Part shown: piece by piece, positions 1-6,567 of the stretch
Layout of the letters: the number at the start of each line of letters is the position of its first letter
Position numbering within the stretch: the first letter of the stretch is position 1
Assembly (NCBI GenBank): GCA_905198575.1
Contig: CAJKDC010000060.1
Coordinates: 1 to 17,692 of the forward strand
DNA length: 17,692 nt
DNA from: an uncultured Bacteroides sp.
GTDB lineage: Bacteria > Bacteroidota > Bacteroidia > Bacteroidales > Bacteroidaceae
Reading direction: 5' to 3'
Made by a program: the position numbers and the translations under genes
Notes under the pieces: generated by a model
Database searches by the model: none
What the model was told of the DNA's origin: nothing
The model's input: the letters and a program-made list of their open reading frames with translations, nothing else

Positions 1-736
1 GGAAGCTCGTATGCAGATGGCACAGGATGTGACTTCTATGGTATTGGCTTTGCGTAGAAAAGTAAATATCAAGGTACGTCAGCCGCTGCAGTGTATCATG
101 GTACCTGTTGTGGATGAAAACCAAAAACGTCATATCGATGCTGTTAAAGACTTGATTATGAACGAGGTCAACGTGAAGGAAATCCGTTTCGTAGAAGGTG
201 CATCGGGTGTATTGGTGAAGAAAGTGAAGTGTGATTTCAAGAAACTTGGTCCGAAGTTTGGAAAACAAATGAAGGCGGTTGCTGCAGCCGTTGCAGAAAT
301 GTCTCAGGAGGCTATTGCTGAACTGGAAAAGAACGGTTCGTATACGCTAAACTTGGAGGGTACACCTGCTACTATTGAAGCAGCTGACGTTGAAATTTTC
401 AGTGAAGATATACCGGGATGGCTGGTTGCAAATGAAGGCCGTTTGACCGTAGCGCTTGAAGTACAGATTACAGATGAACTGCGTCGCGAAGGAATTGCCC
501 GCGAGCTTGTGAATCGTATTCAGAACATCCGCAAGAGTAGTGGTTTTGAAATAACAGACAAGGTTAAGATTACTTTATCAAAAAATTTGAACACGGATGA
601 TGCGGTAAATGAATATAATACTTATATTTGCAATCAAGTGCTGGCAAACTCTTTGGAATTGGCTGATGAAGTCCCAGGTGGAACTGAACTGAACTTTGAC
701 GATTTCATCTTGTTTATCAGTGTAGAGAAGCAATAA
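1..736 (+). CDS. ileS: Isoleucine--tRNA ligase, C-terminal fragment (5' end outside window)
   Basis: This is the last 245 or so codons of isoleucyl-tRNA synthetase, which charges tRNA-Ile in the cytoplasm. Complete codons begin at base 2 and the stop is TAA at 734-736. The fragment holds the tail of the anticodon-binding domain (RMQMAQDVTSMVLALRRK, from base 8) followed by the C-terminal extension with LRREGIARELVNRIQNIRK. That extension and the absence of the C-terminal zinc-binding cysteines of bacterial IleRS1 point to the long, eukaryote-like IleRS2 class. The catalytic HIGH and KMSKS motifs are outside the window. No hairpin lies between this gene and the next one 35 bases downstream, so the two are probably co-transcribed. 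Family assignment is secure; the IleRS2 subtype is inferred from the C-terminus only. Confidence 0.95.
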   Translation, partial: EARMQMAQDVTSMVLALRRKVNIKVRQPLQCIMVPVVDENQKRHIDAVKDLIMNEVNVKEIRFVEGASGVLVKKVKCDFKKLGPKFGKQMKAVAAAVAEMSQEAIAELEKNGSYTLNLEGTPATIEAADVEIFSEDIPGWLVANEGRLTVALEVQITDELRREGIARELVNRIQNIRKSSGFEITDKVKITLSKNLNTDDAVNEYNTYICNQVLANSLELADEVPGGTELNFDDFILFISVEKQ

Positions 737-771
737 ACACACATTATAATAAATTTTAAAATCTAACTACT

Positions 772-1152
772 ATGGCAGAAAAAACCAGATACTCTGACGC
801 TGAACTTGCTGAGTTCCGTGCCATTATTATGGATAAGCTGGAATTGGCTGAACGTGATTACGAGAAGCTGAAAAGAACAATAATGAACGTTGACGGAAAT
901 GACACCGACGATACATCACCTACTTACAAAGTATTGGAAGAAGGTGCAAATACGTTGTCGAAAGAGGAGACTACCCGTCTTGCTGCCCGTCAGCTCAAGT
1001 TTATCCAGAATTTGCAGGCAGCATTGGTCCGTATCGAAAACAAGACTTATGGAATTTGCCGTGAAACCGGAAAACTGATTCCAGCGGAACGTTTACGTGC
1101 TGTGCCACATGCTACTTTGAGTATTGAGGCTAAACAGGGTGGTAAACATTAA
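772..1152 (+). CDS. DksA/TraR family protein with degenerate zinc finger
   Basis: A 126-residue DksA/TraR-family protein. Family members bind RNA polymerase through the secondary channel and modulate initiation, often together with (p)ppGpp. Residues 8-90 are charged and helical, fitting the two coiled-coil arms. An acidic stretch at 41-47 (DGNDTDD) sits near the expected tip. The C-terminal globular region follows the C4 finger spacing exactly (C-X2-x-X17-x-X2-x), but only Cys96 survives: the other ligand positions are Thr99, Ser117 and Ala120. The finger therefore cannot bind zinc in the usual way, as in zinc-independent DksA paralogues of other bacteria. The frame starts at ATG 772, 35 bases after ileS, and a strong terminator follows 19 bases after the stop. 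Whether it has DksA activity cannot be told from sequence. Confidence 0.9.
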   Translation: MAEKTRYSDAELAEFRAIIMDKLELAERDYEKLKRTIMNVDGNDTDDTSPTYKVLEEGANTLSKEETTRLAARQLKFIQNLQAALVRIENKTYGICRETGKLIPAERLRAVPHATLSIEAKQGGKH

Positions 1153-1171
1153 TTTGAAGTTAATAACTCTG

Positions 1172-1218
1172 AAAGGGGTGGCGGTTTTACTTAAATATGC
1201 CGCCACCCCTTTATTTTT
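1172..1218 (+). terminator. Strong rho-independent terminator between the dksA-like gene and lspA
   Basis: A perfect 13-bp stem pairs 1172-1184 (AAAGGGGTGGCGG) with 1200-1212 (CCGCCACCCCTTT) around a 15-base loop. It is followed by ATTTTT ending at 1218. The start codon of lspA begins at 1219, so the U-tract runs directly into the next gene. It should end the ileS-dksA-like transcript. The reverse direction has only a short T run and would be weaker. Confidence 0.9.
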
Positions 1219-1857
1219 ATGATGATGATGAAGTATTTTACACAAGGCAGACTGGCTGCGCTGATTATTATTGCTGTACTGGTCATAGACCAAGTCATTA
1301 AAATCTGGGTGAAGACAAGTATGTATATGCATGAAAGCATACGCATTGCCGACTGGTTCTATATTTATTTTACCGAAAATAACGGGATGGCATTTGGAAT
1401 GGAACTCTTTGGCAAGCTTTTCCTGACGTCTTTCCGTGTGGTAGCGGTCTGTCTCATTGCATGGTATTTGCTCCGTGTAGTAAATAAGCATTATAAGACA
1501 GGGTATATCGTATGTCTGTCGCTTATTCTTTCGGGGGCTATGGGAAATATTATAGACAGTATTTTTTATGGGGAAATTTTTTCGGAAAGTACCCGTACAC
1601 AAATCGCTTCATGGGTTCCGCTAGGCGAAGGTTATGGCAGCTGGTTGCATGGCAAGGGAGTGGATATGTTTTATTTCCCTATTATCGATACAAACTGGCC
1701 TTCATGGATGCCATTTGTGGGTGGTGAACATTTTATTTTCTTTAGTCCTATTTTTAATTTTGCAGATGCTGCCATCAGTTGTGGTATCATTGCTATGTTA
1801 TTATTCTACAGCCGTTATTTAAATCAAGAATCAGGTTCTAAATCAAAAAAAGCATGA
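1219..1857 (+). CDS. lspA: Lipoprotein signal peptidase II
   Basis: LspA is the inner-membrane aspartic protease that cuts the signal peptide off prolipoproteins just before the lipidated cysteine. At 212 residues it is longer than the roughly 165 of enterobacterial LspA. Four hydrophobic segments are visible (about 11-30, 66-86, 95-112, 182-199). Motifs in order: VIDQVIK (22-28), TENNGMAFG (52-60), GNIID (109-113), VDMF with catalytic Asp149, and FNFAD with catalytic Asp183. The extra length sits mainly in two loops, between Asp113 and Asp149 and between Asp149 and Asp183. The start is uncertain: four ATG codons run in tandem at 1219-1230, immediately after a terminator U-tract. It overlaps the downstream lipoprotein gene by four bases (ATGA), which ties the peptidase to a likely substrate. 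Confidence 0.95.
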   Translation: MMMMKYFTQGRLAALIIIAVLVIDQVIKIWVKTSMYMHESIRIADWFYIYFTENNGMAFGMELFGKLFLTSFRVVAVCLIAWYLLRVVNKHYKTGYIVCLSLILSGAMGNIIDSIFYGEIFSESTRTQIASWVPLGEGYGSWLHGKGVDMFYFPIIDTNWPSWMPFVGGEHFIFFSPIFNFADAAISCGIIAMLLFYSRYLNQESGSKSKKA

Positions 1858-2732
1858 AAAAAAGTATATATCTCTGGGCTTCAATAGGAATGTCTGCATT
1901 ATTAGTATCGGGGTGTGGCAAGAAATACCCGGATGATATATTACAGCCTGCGCAGATGGAAGAGCTATTGCATGATTATCATTTGGCTTCTTCTATGACA
2001 AACGAATTGCCTTATTCCGAGAATTACAAGAAACAGGCTTATTTGAATTATGTCTTTAAAAAACATAATGTGACGGAAGCGCAGTTTGATTCTTCAATGG
2101 TGTGGTATACCCGACATACTGAGGAACTTGCAAAGATTTACGAAAATCTGAATAAACGGTTTGACCGTGAGTCTAAGTCTGTTGCCAGTCAGGTTGCCAA
2201 GCGTGATAACCAGACATTTGTTTCTTTATCGGGCGATACAGTCAATATATGGCAAGATCGTCCGGTATATTGGCTTACAACTTCGCCTGTAACAAATAAA
2301 ATGACTTTTGATTTTAAAGCAGATACCACTTTCAGACCGAATGATACTTTTATATGGGAAGCTGATTATAATTTCCTTCCTGCCGGTACACAGGCTGAGG
2401 TTACCGTGGCACTTTCGGTATCTTTTGCCAATGATAGTATACAAGGAACTACACAAACGATGAATCGTGCAGGAACTCAACGGTTTTACTTGAAAGCTGA
2501 TTCAGCAGCAATTCGTGGAGTCAGTGGATTTGTGTATTTCAAAGCAGATACTTTGCATCCTTCTAGTGTATTGATTAGTAATATTCGTTTGACCCGTATC
2601 CATGAAAAATCGGGAAGCAAACTGAAGACTCGCAGTGTAGAAACTGCTGATAGAAAGAATGTAGAGTCGTCTTCCGAGAAAAAGACTCCGGTCAAGGGTA
2701 ATGTGAAAATAATGAAAACCGGATCGCGATGA
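1854..2732 (+). CDS. DUF4296 domain lipoprotein
   Basis: A 292-residue predicted lipoprotein. The N-terminus MKKSIYLWASIGMSALLVSGC is a type II signal peptide with lipobox V18-S19-G20-Cys21. After cleavage, the acylated cysteine is followed by GKKYPDD. Residues about 28-105 match the pattern I recall for DUF4296 (ILQPAQMEELLHDYHLA, then a repeat-like NVTEAQFDSSMVWYTRH, then LAKIYENLNKRF). The part from about 120 to 245 is rich in beta-type sequence (alternating hydrophobics, many Asp, Thr and Phe) and the tail from about 250 is basic and Ser/Lys-rich, probably disordered. Its start overlaps the lspA stop (ATGA at 1854-1857) and its stop overlaps the start of the next gene in the same way. Function is unknown. 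The location next to lspA and the lipobox suggest an envelope protein. Confidence 0.85.
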   Translation: MKKSIYLWASIGMSALLVSGCGKKYPDDILQPAQMEELLHDYHLASSMTNELPYSENYKKQAYLNYVFKKHNVTEAQFDSSMVWYTRHTEELAKIYENLNKRFDRESKSVASQVAKRDNQTFVSLSGDTVNIWQDRPVYWLTTSPVTNKMTFDFKADTTFRPNDTFIWEADYNFLPAGTQAEVTVALSVSFANDSIQGTTQTMNRAGTQRFYLKADSAAIRGVSGFVYFKADTLHPSSVLISNIRLTRIHEKSGSKLKTRSVETADRKNVESSSEKKTPVKGNVKIMKTGSR

Positions 2733-3055
2733 AACGATATTCAGCTTTAAAATTGATTTTCCCTTCGGGAGTGAGTATGCTTTATCAGGTAGTGGAAGTA
2801 GATGAAACGGGTAAAGCTTTATGCAGTTATCCGTTGCGCAGGGAGCAACATTCTACTGAGTGGCTGTCTGGTGCTTTGCTGCTTTCGCCGATAAAGCTGT
2901 ATACTGCTGATCTGGAAGATTGGGATAAATTGCTTAAAAAAATAAATGCTTCCACCCATAAGCAGGTGGAAGCATTTTTCCTTTATCATATTCCTATGTT
3001 CGATATGCAATGTATGAAGCCCTTCGGTGGACGAAAACTTATACAACTATTATAA
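2729..3055 (+). CDS. Small unknown protein whose frame runs through a terminator; possible frameshift at A7
   Basis: The frame encodes 108 residues of unknown function. It starts at ATG 2729, overlapping the preceding stop as ATGA, and has no signal peptide or membrane segment. Residues 1-71 look like an ordinary small protein (beta-type LYQVVEVDETGKALCSYPL, then an acidic helix DLEDWDKLLKK). After Lys71 the frame enters an A7 run (2936-2942) and then a perfect terminator hairpin at 2944-2977, so residues about 73-84 are encoded by the hairpin itself. If the run were A6, or if decoding slipped forward by one base, a TAA would follow directly after Lys71, just before the hairpin. The natural product is therefore probably 71 residues. 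The C-terminal 37 residues as read here are doubtful. The frame also overlaps the convergent methyltransferase gene by six bases. I do not recognise the family. Confidence 0.65.
   Translation: MKRYSALKLIFPSGVSMLYQVVEVDETGKALCSYPLRREQHSTEWLSGALLLSPIKLYTADLEDWDKLLKKINASTHKQVEAFFLYHIPMFDMQCMKPFGGRKLIQLL
2936..2979. terminator. Bidirectional rho-independent terminator
   Basis: A perfect 13-bp stem pairs 2944-2956 (AAATGCTTCCACC) with 2965-2977 (GGTGGAAGCATTT) around the 8-base loop CATAAGCA. On the plus strand it is followed by T5 in total (2975-2979). On the minus strand it is followed by ATTTTTTT (complement of 2936-2943). It therefore suits both the lspA operon and the convergent methyltransferase gene, whose stop lies about 70 bases upstream on the minus strand. 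Unusually, it lies inside the open frame of the small plus-strand gene. Confidence 0.88.
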
Positions 3056-3805
3056 TTGGCATCTTCTTCGGAACTCAGAACAGATTATTCCGGTAGCCAT
3101 GGCAACATTTAACGATTCGCTTGTAGCCCGTCCTTTGGGATAATTCGGTATATATAATCGTCTGTTGATGCAAGCTGCTGTTTGTTCGCTGATGCCATTT
3201 CCTTCATTCCCCATGACAATGATACCATTAGGCGTGAGCTCTTCCTGGTACATATCGTTACCATCCAGGAATGTGCCATAAATTGGAGTATCTTCTTGCT
3301 GTCTTAAAAAAGCGGGTAAGTCGGTATAGTGCAGTTTAACGCGGGCGATTGCCCCCATTGTGGCTTGAATGGCTTTGGGATTATAGATATCTGCTGTGCC
3401 GTTGGAACAAATAATATTCTCGATGCCAAACCAATCGGCCAGTCGCACGATTGTTCCTAAATTACCGGGGTCCTGTACGTTGTCCAATGCCAGACTTAAT
3501 TGCTCTTTAAGACTATTTGGAGAGAGAATATACTGAGGTTGTTCGAAAACAGCCAAAACTTCTTGGGGAGCTTTTTGAAGACTGGCTCTTGTGAGTTCAT
3601 CTGCGGTTGCAGTGATGATTTCATCAGCTTCTATGTTTGGATGTTTAGCTAACCATTCGGGTAGTGCTACCAATATCTTACATCTGAATACTCCCAATAA
3701 ATCTCCTGTAAGCTTAAAACCTTCTGCTACAAAAGCATTTTCTTCTCTTCGGTATTTTTTTTGCTCCAGTGAGTGGATATACTTGATTTTGTTTTTGCTA
3801 AGCAT
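3050..3805 (-). CDS. TrmH/SpoU family RNA 2'-O-methyltransferase
   Basis: A 251-residue SAM-dependent RNA 2'-O-ribose methyltransferase of the SpoU (SPOUT) fold. An N-terminal substrate-binding domain covers about residues 1-95 (KIKYIHSLEQKKYRREENAF; VAEGFKL). The knotted catalytic domain carries motif 1 at 106-121 (ALDNVQDPGNLGTIVR, with Asn115 and Arg121), motif 2 at 195-206 (IIVMGNEGNGIS) and motif 3 at 217-240 (LYIPNYPKGRATSESLNVAM). The exact RNA target, rRNA or tRNA, cannot be told. Motif 3 has PNYPKGRATSESLNVA where the common form is shorter (IPM-G-ESLNVS). The gene stands alone on the minus strand. It is divergent from the TamL-like gene and convergent with the small gene, overlapping its frame by six bases. 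The start ATG is the complement of 3803-3805, about 48 bases downstream of a -7 candidate. Confidence 0.92.
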   Translation of the reverse strand: MLSKNKIKYIHSLEQKKYRREENAFVAEGFKLTGDLLGVFRCKILVALPEWLAKHPNIEADEIITATADELTRASLQKAPQEVLAVFEQPQYILSPNSLKEQLSLALDNVQDPGNLGTIVRLADWFGIENIICSNGTADIYNPKAIQATMGAIARVKLHYTDLPAFLRQQEDTPIYGTFLDGNDMYQEELTPNGIIVMGNEGNGISEQTAACINRRLYIPNYPKGRATSESLNVAMATGIICSEFRRRCQL

Positions 3806-3852
3806 TGTTTTTTTAGTGCTATGATTCCTGAAAAAGTAATATTTATTTGAAG

Positions 3853-3860
3853 CAAAGCTA
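3853..3860 (-). promoter_or_regulatory. Bacteroidales-type -7 element for the RNA methyltransferase gene
   Basis: Reading the minus strand, TAGCTTTG at 3860 to 3853 matches the Bacteroides -7 consensus TAnnTTTG in every fixed position. It would start transcription near 3846-3848, about 42 bases before the ATG. I see no clear -33 TTTG at the usual 19-21-base spacing, so the call rests on the -7 octamer and its position. Confidence 0.5.
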
Positions 3861-3882
3861 GTAAGATATTTTTAATATTGCA

Positions 3883-3890
3883 TATATTTG
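3883..3890 (+). promoter_or_regulatory. Bacteroidales-type -7 element for the tamL-like gene
   Basis: TATATTTG at 3883-3890 matches TAnnTTTG exactly, giving a start point near 3895-3897. That would leave only six to eight bases before the GTG at 3903 but about 28 before ATG 3924, which is part of the reason the later start is preferred. No good -33 box is visible. The same octamer recurs before the V-ATPase operon. Confidence 0.55.
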
Positions 3891-3923
3891 TAGAGAAATT
3901 GTGTGAAACTCCTGTACATTGGT

Positions 3924-6272
3924 ATGAATAAAAACAGCTTTTTTAAATATTTCTCCTGGGTTATGGTACTTTCTTTGTTGCCGGCATGCTCCGTCAAGAA
4001 GTTGATACCCGAAGGTAAGCATTTGCTGGATGATGTTAAAATCACATCCGACAATAAAGAAGTAAAAGGAGGACAGTTTTCACCCTATGTCCGGCAAAAT
4101 CCCAATACGAAATGGTTTAATCTGATTCGGCTGCCAGTTCATATTTACGCTTTGGCAGGAGAGGATTCGACTAAATGGATTAATCGTTTTTGGCGGAGAC
4201 TGGGTGACAAACCGGTGATATACGACTCCATACAGGCTGAGCGCTCAAGAATGGAAATACAGAAGGCTGTGCGCAATATGGGCTATATGCAGGCAGTTGT
4301 AGCATTGGATAAAGAAATCAGGGATAATAAAATCCATGTGCGTTATCGAATAAAAAGTGGGGCTCCTTATGTCGTTAATCGGTTGAAATATGATATACCA
4401 GACTATACAATTGCAGATTTTGTGTTGGCTGATTCTGCACAAAGTCTGCTAAGAGAGGGAATGCGTTTTGATGTAAATGTGCTGGATGAAGAACGTTCAA
4501 GGATTACCCGATTGTTGCAAAATAACGGATATTATAGATTTAATAAAGATTTTTTAGCTTATCAGGCCGATACCGTTAAAAATTCGCGCGATATAGCTTT
4601 AACTCTGAAGCTGAAACCTTATCAGCGAAAAAAAGAGGATACTCCCCAGCGTCATGAGCAATATAGAATAGGTAAGGTAAATTATTTGATGGATACTGAT
4701 TTTGCGATGTTACGCTCAGGTCGGTCTTCATTGAGTGACAGCTCTTGTTATGAAGGAATTAACTTCTTTTATCAGGGAAAACCTTTTTTACGCAGGAGTC
4801 TGCTAAGTGAATATAATTCTATTTTTCCTGGAAACTTATATAGTGAGAATGATGTGCAGAGTACATATTCTGCTTTGGGAAGATTGCGTATTTTGAAATA
4901 TTCAAATATACGTTTTGATGAGGTCTCACGTTCGGACAGTTTAGGAACTGATAGTGCAAAGGTGGATGCTTATGTGATGCTTTCACGCTTAAAAAACAAA
5001 TCGCTGGCTTTTGAAATCGAGGGAACAAACTCGGCTGGTGATTTAGGAGCCGCAGCTTCTGTTACATTTCAGCATCGTAATTTGTTCAGAGGGTCGGAGG
5101 CTTTCACATTCAAAGTGCGTGGGGCATATGAGGCAATCACAGGATTGGGTGATGGCTATTTGTCTGACAATTATATGGAGTATGGCGTTGAAAGTTCGTT
5201 GAATTTTCCGGAGTTTATGTTCCCTTTTATTTCAAAAGAATATAAACGCCGTAGAAGAGCAACCTCTGAGGTCAGCTTGAAATATAACTGGCAAATCCGT
5301 CCCGAGTTTGAACGAACTATTGCTTCGGCTGCTTGGAGTTATCGCTGGATGGGTAAGAGTCGTTCTTCACATCGATTTGACTTGCTGGACATCAACTATA
5401 TCTATATGCCTTGGATGTCGGAGGAATTCAGAGAGTATTTGAATAGCATGACAGACCGGAATTCTATTCTGAGGTATAGTTATGAAAATATGTTGATTGT
5501 GAAGCTAGGGTATACATATACTTATAATAGTGCGGGAGGGCCTGTGGCTCAACGTACTCCCAAACGTGATGCTTATTCAATTCGTTTTAATATAGAGGAA
5601 TCGGGTAATCTTTTGTATTTGGGTTCTAAGTTATTCCATCCTAATCCTAAGGCTGGTGAGGCGTATCAGTTGGCCAATATCGATTTTGCCCAGTATGTGA
5701 AAATGGATTTTGACTATTCGAAGAACTTTATTATCGATGAACGAAATGCTTTTGTTTTCCATGTTGGAGCAGGATTAGCCGTCCCGTATGGAAATTCAAA
5801 GATTTTGCCATTCGAAAAACGTTACTTCTCCGGAGGTGCCAACAGTGTACGCGGATGGTCTGTACGTTCTTTGGGCCCTGGCGAATACAATGGCTACAAG
5901 TCGAATGGAGAGTTGGATAATATGGCTTACATAACACGTACTGGTGATATTAAGCTGGATGTGAACTTTGAATATCGTACATACTTGTTCTGGAAGCTGA
6001 ACGGTGCTGCTTTTATAGATGCAGGTAATACGTGGACGCTACGTGCAAGTGATGATATACCGGGTGGAGAGTTTAAATTTAACCGTTTTTATAAACAGTT
6101 GGCTGTAGCTTATGGGTTGGGTATCCGTTTTGACTTGGATTACTTAATTTTACGTTTTGATGCTGGTATGAAGGCTGTCAATCCGATGAAAGGTGAAGAA
6201 CGTTTCCCGTTGATTAAACCTGATTTCAGTCGTGACTTTGCTTTTCATTTTGCCGTAGGATATCCGTTTTAA
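3924..6272 (+). CDS. tamL: BamA/TamA-family outer membrane assembly lipoprotein (TamL-like)
   Basis: An Omp85-superfamily protein of 782 residues from ATG 3924 (789 from GTG 3903). It has periplasmic POTRA-like repeats over roughly the first 320 residues and a C-terminal 16-strand barrel rich in alternating aromatics, ending in the outer-membrane signature FAFHFAVGYPF. The Omp85 lid-lock motif is present as SVRGWSV (Arg650 in GTG numbering, about 643 from ATG). The N-terminus MNKNSFFKYFSWVMVLSLLPAC is a lipoprotein signal with Cys22. A lipidated TamA homologue is the hallmark of TamL in Bacteroidota, which is thought to act with TamB in outer-membrane homeostasis. TamB is not in this window. 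The ATG start is chosen because it gives a normal signal peptide and a usable leader after the promoter. Cleavage by the LspA encoded upstream is expected. Confidence 0.85.
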   Translation: MNKNSFFKYFSWVMVLSLLPACSVKKLIPEGKHLLDDVKITSDNKEVKGGQFSPYVRQNPNTKWFNLIRLPVHIYALAGEDSTKWINRFWRRLGDKPVIYDSIQAERSRMEIQKAVRNMGYMQAVVALDKEIRDNKIHVRYRIKSGAPYVVNRLKYDIPDYTIADFVLADSAQSLLREGMRFDVNVLDEERSRITRLLQNNGYYRFNKDFLAYQADTVKNSRDIALTLKLKPYQRKKEDTPQRHEQYRIGKVNYLMDTDFAMLRSGRSSLSDSSCYEGINFFYQGKPFLRRSLLSEYNSIFPGNLYSENDVQSTYSALGRLRILKYSNIRFDEVSRSDSLGTDSAKVDAYVMLSRLKNKSLAFEIEGTNSAGDLGAAASVTFQHRNLFRGSEAFTFKVRGAYEAITGLGDGYLSDNYMEYGVESSLNFPEFMFPFISKEYKRRRRATSEVSLKYNWQIRPEFERTIASAAWSYRWMGKSRSSHRFDLLDINYIYMPWMSEEFREYLNSMTDRNSILRYSYENMLIVKLGYTYTYNSAGGPVAQRTPKRDAYSIRFNIEESGNLLYLGSKLFHPNPKAGEAYQLANIDFAQYVKMDFDYSKNFIIDERNAFVFHVGAGLAVPYGNSKILPFEKRYFSGGANSVRGWSVRSLGPGEYNGYKSNGELDNMAYITRTGDIKLDVNFEYRTYLFWKLNGAAFIDAGNTWTLRASDDIPGGEFKFNRFYKQLAVAYGLGIRFDLDYLILRFDAGMKAVNPMKGEERFPLIKPDFSRDFAFHFAVGYPF

Positions 6273-6294
6273 TGAAATTAATATACTTAATAAT

Positions 6295-6528
6295 ATGCAG
6301 GAGAAAAAATCATATACCGAACAGTACTGTAAAGAATTGCAGGAATGGTTCAACAATCAGAACTTGCCTAAAGAAATGTGGATAAACGACGCTACTTATT
6401 CTCCAGATCTACGTGCTAGTGTTGATATGCTTTTGGAACAGGCATTTATTTGTAGGGAAAACCCTAAAATGCACGGTTGTATTTATTTGTTGGAAGCAAT
6501 TAAAAAGAAATTGGAAGAAGGACAATAA
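6295..6528 (+). CDS. Small conserved-looking unknown protein
   Basis: A 77-residue soluble, mostly helical protein with no signal peptide or membrane segment. It begins at ATG 6295, 22 bases after the tamL-like stop, and ends 39 bases before the kinase gene with no hairpin between, so it belongs to the same transcript. Features visible: an aromatic-charged N-terminal helix (KELQEWFNNQNLPKEMW), a central LPKE turn, a helix with DMLLEQAF, two or three cysteines (12, 53, 62) and a lysine/glutamate-rich C-terminal helix. The pattern of a helix, then LPxE, then a Leu-rich helix ending in LEAIKKKL faintly recalls small Bacteroidales domains such as DUF6965, but I would not assign it. Function unknown. 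Confidence 0.7.
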   Translation: MQEKKSYTEQYCKELQEWFNNQNLPKEMWINDATYSPDLRASVDMLLEQAFICRENPKMHGCIYLLEAIKKKLEEGQ

Positions 6529-6567
6529 TTGGCGTCTAGGTTTATAAAAGAATGAAATAACTGTAAT

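Noticed and set aside
1093..1602. Open frame of 169 codons on the minus strand, antisense to lspA
   Set aside because: It is the shadow of lspA and of the terminator region. Its composition (His and Cys runs, Asn-rich) is not protein-like, and it overlaps a secure gene with catalytic motifs.
2226..2695. Minus-strand open frames across the DUF4296 lipoprotein gene
   Set aside because: They are short, lack any domain pattern, and the plus frame has a clear lipobox and stop-start overlaps on both sides.
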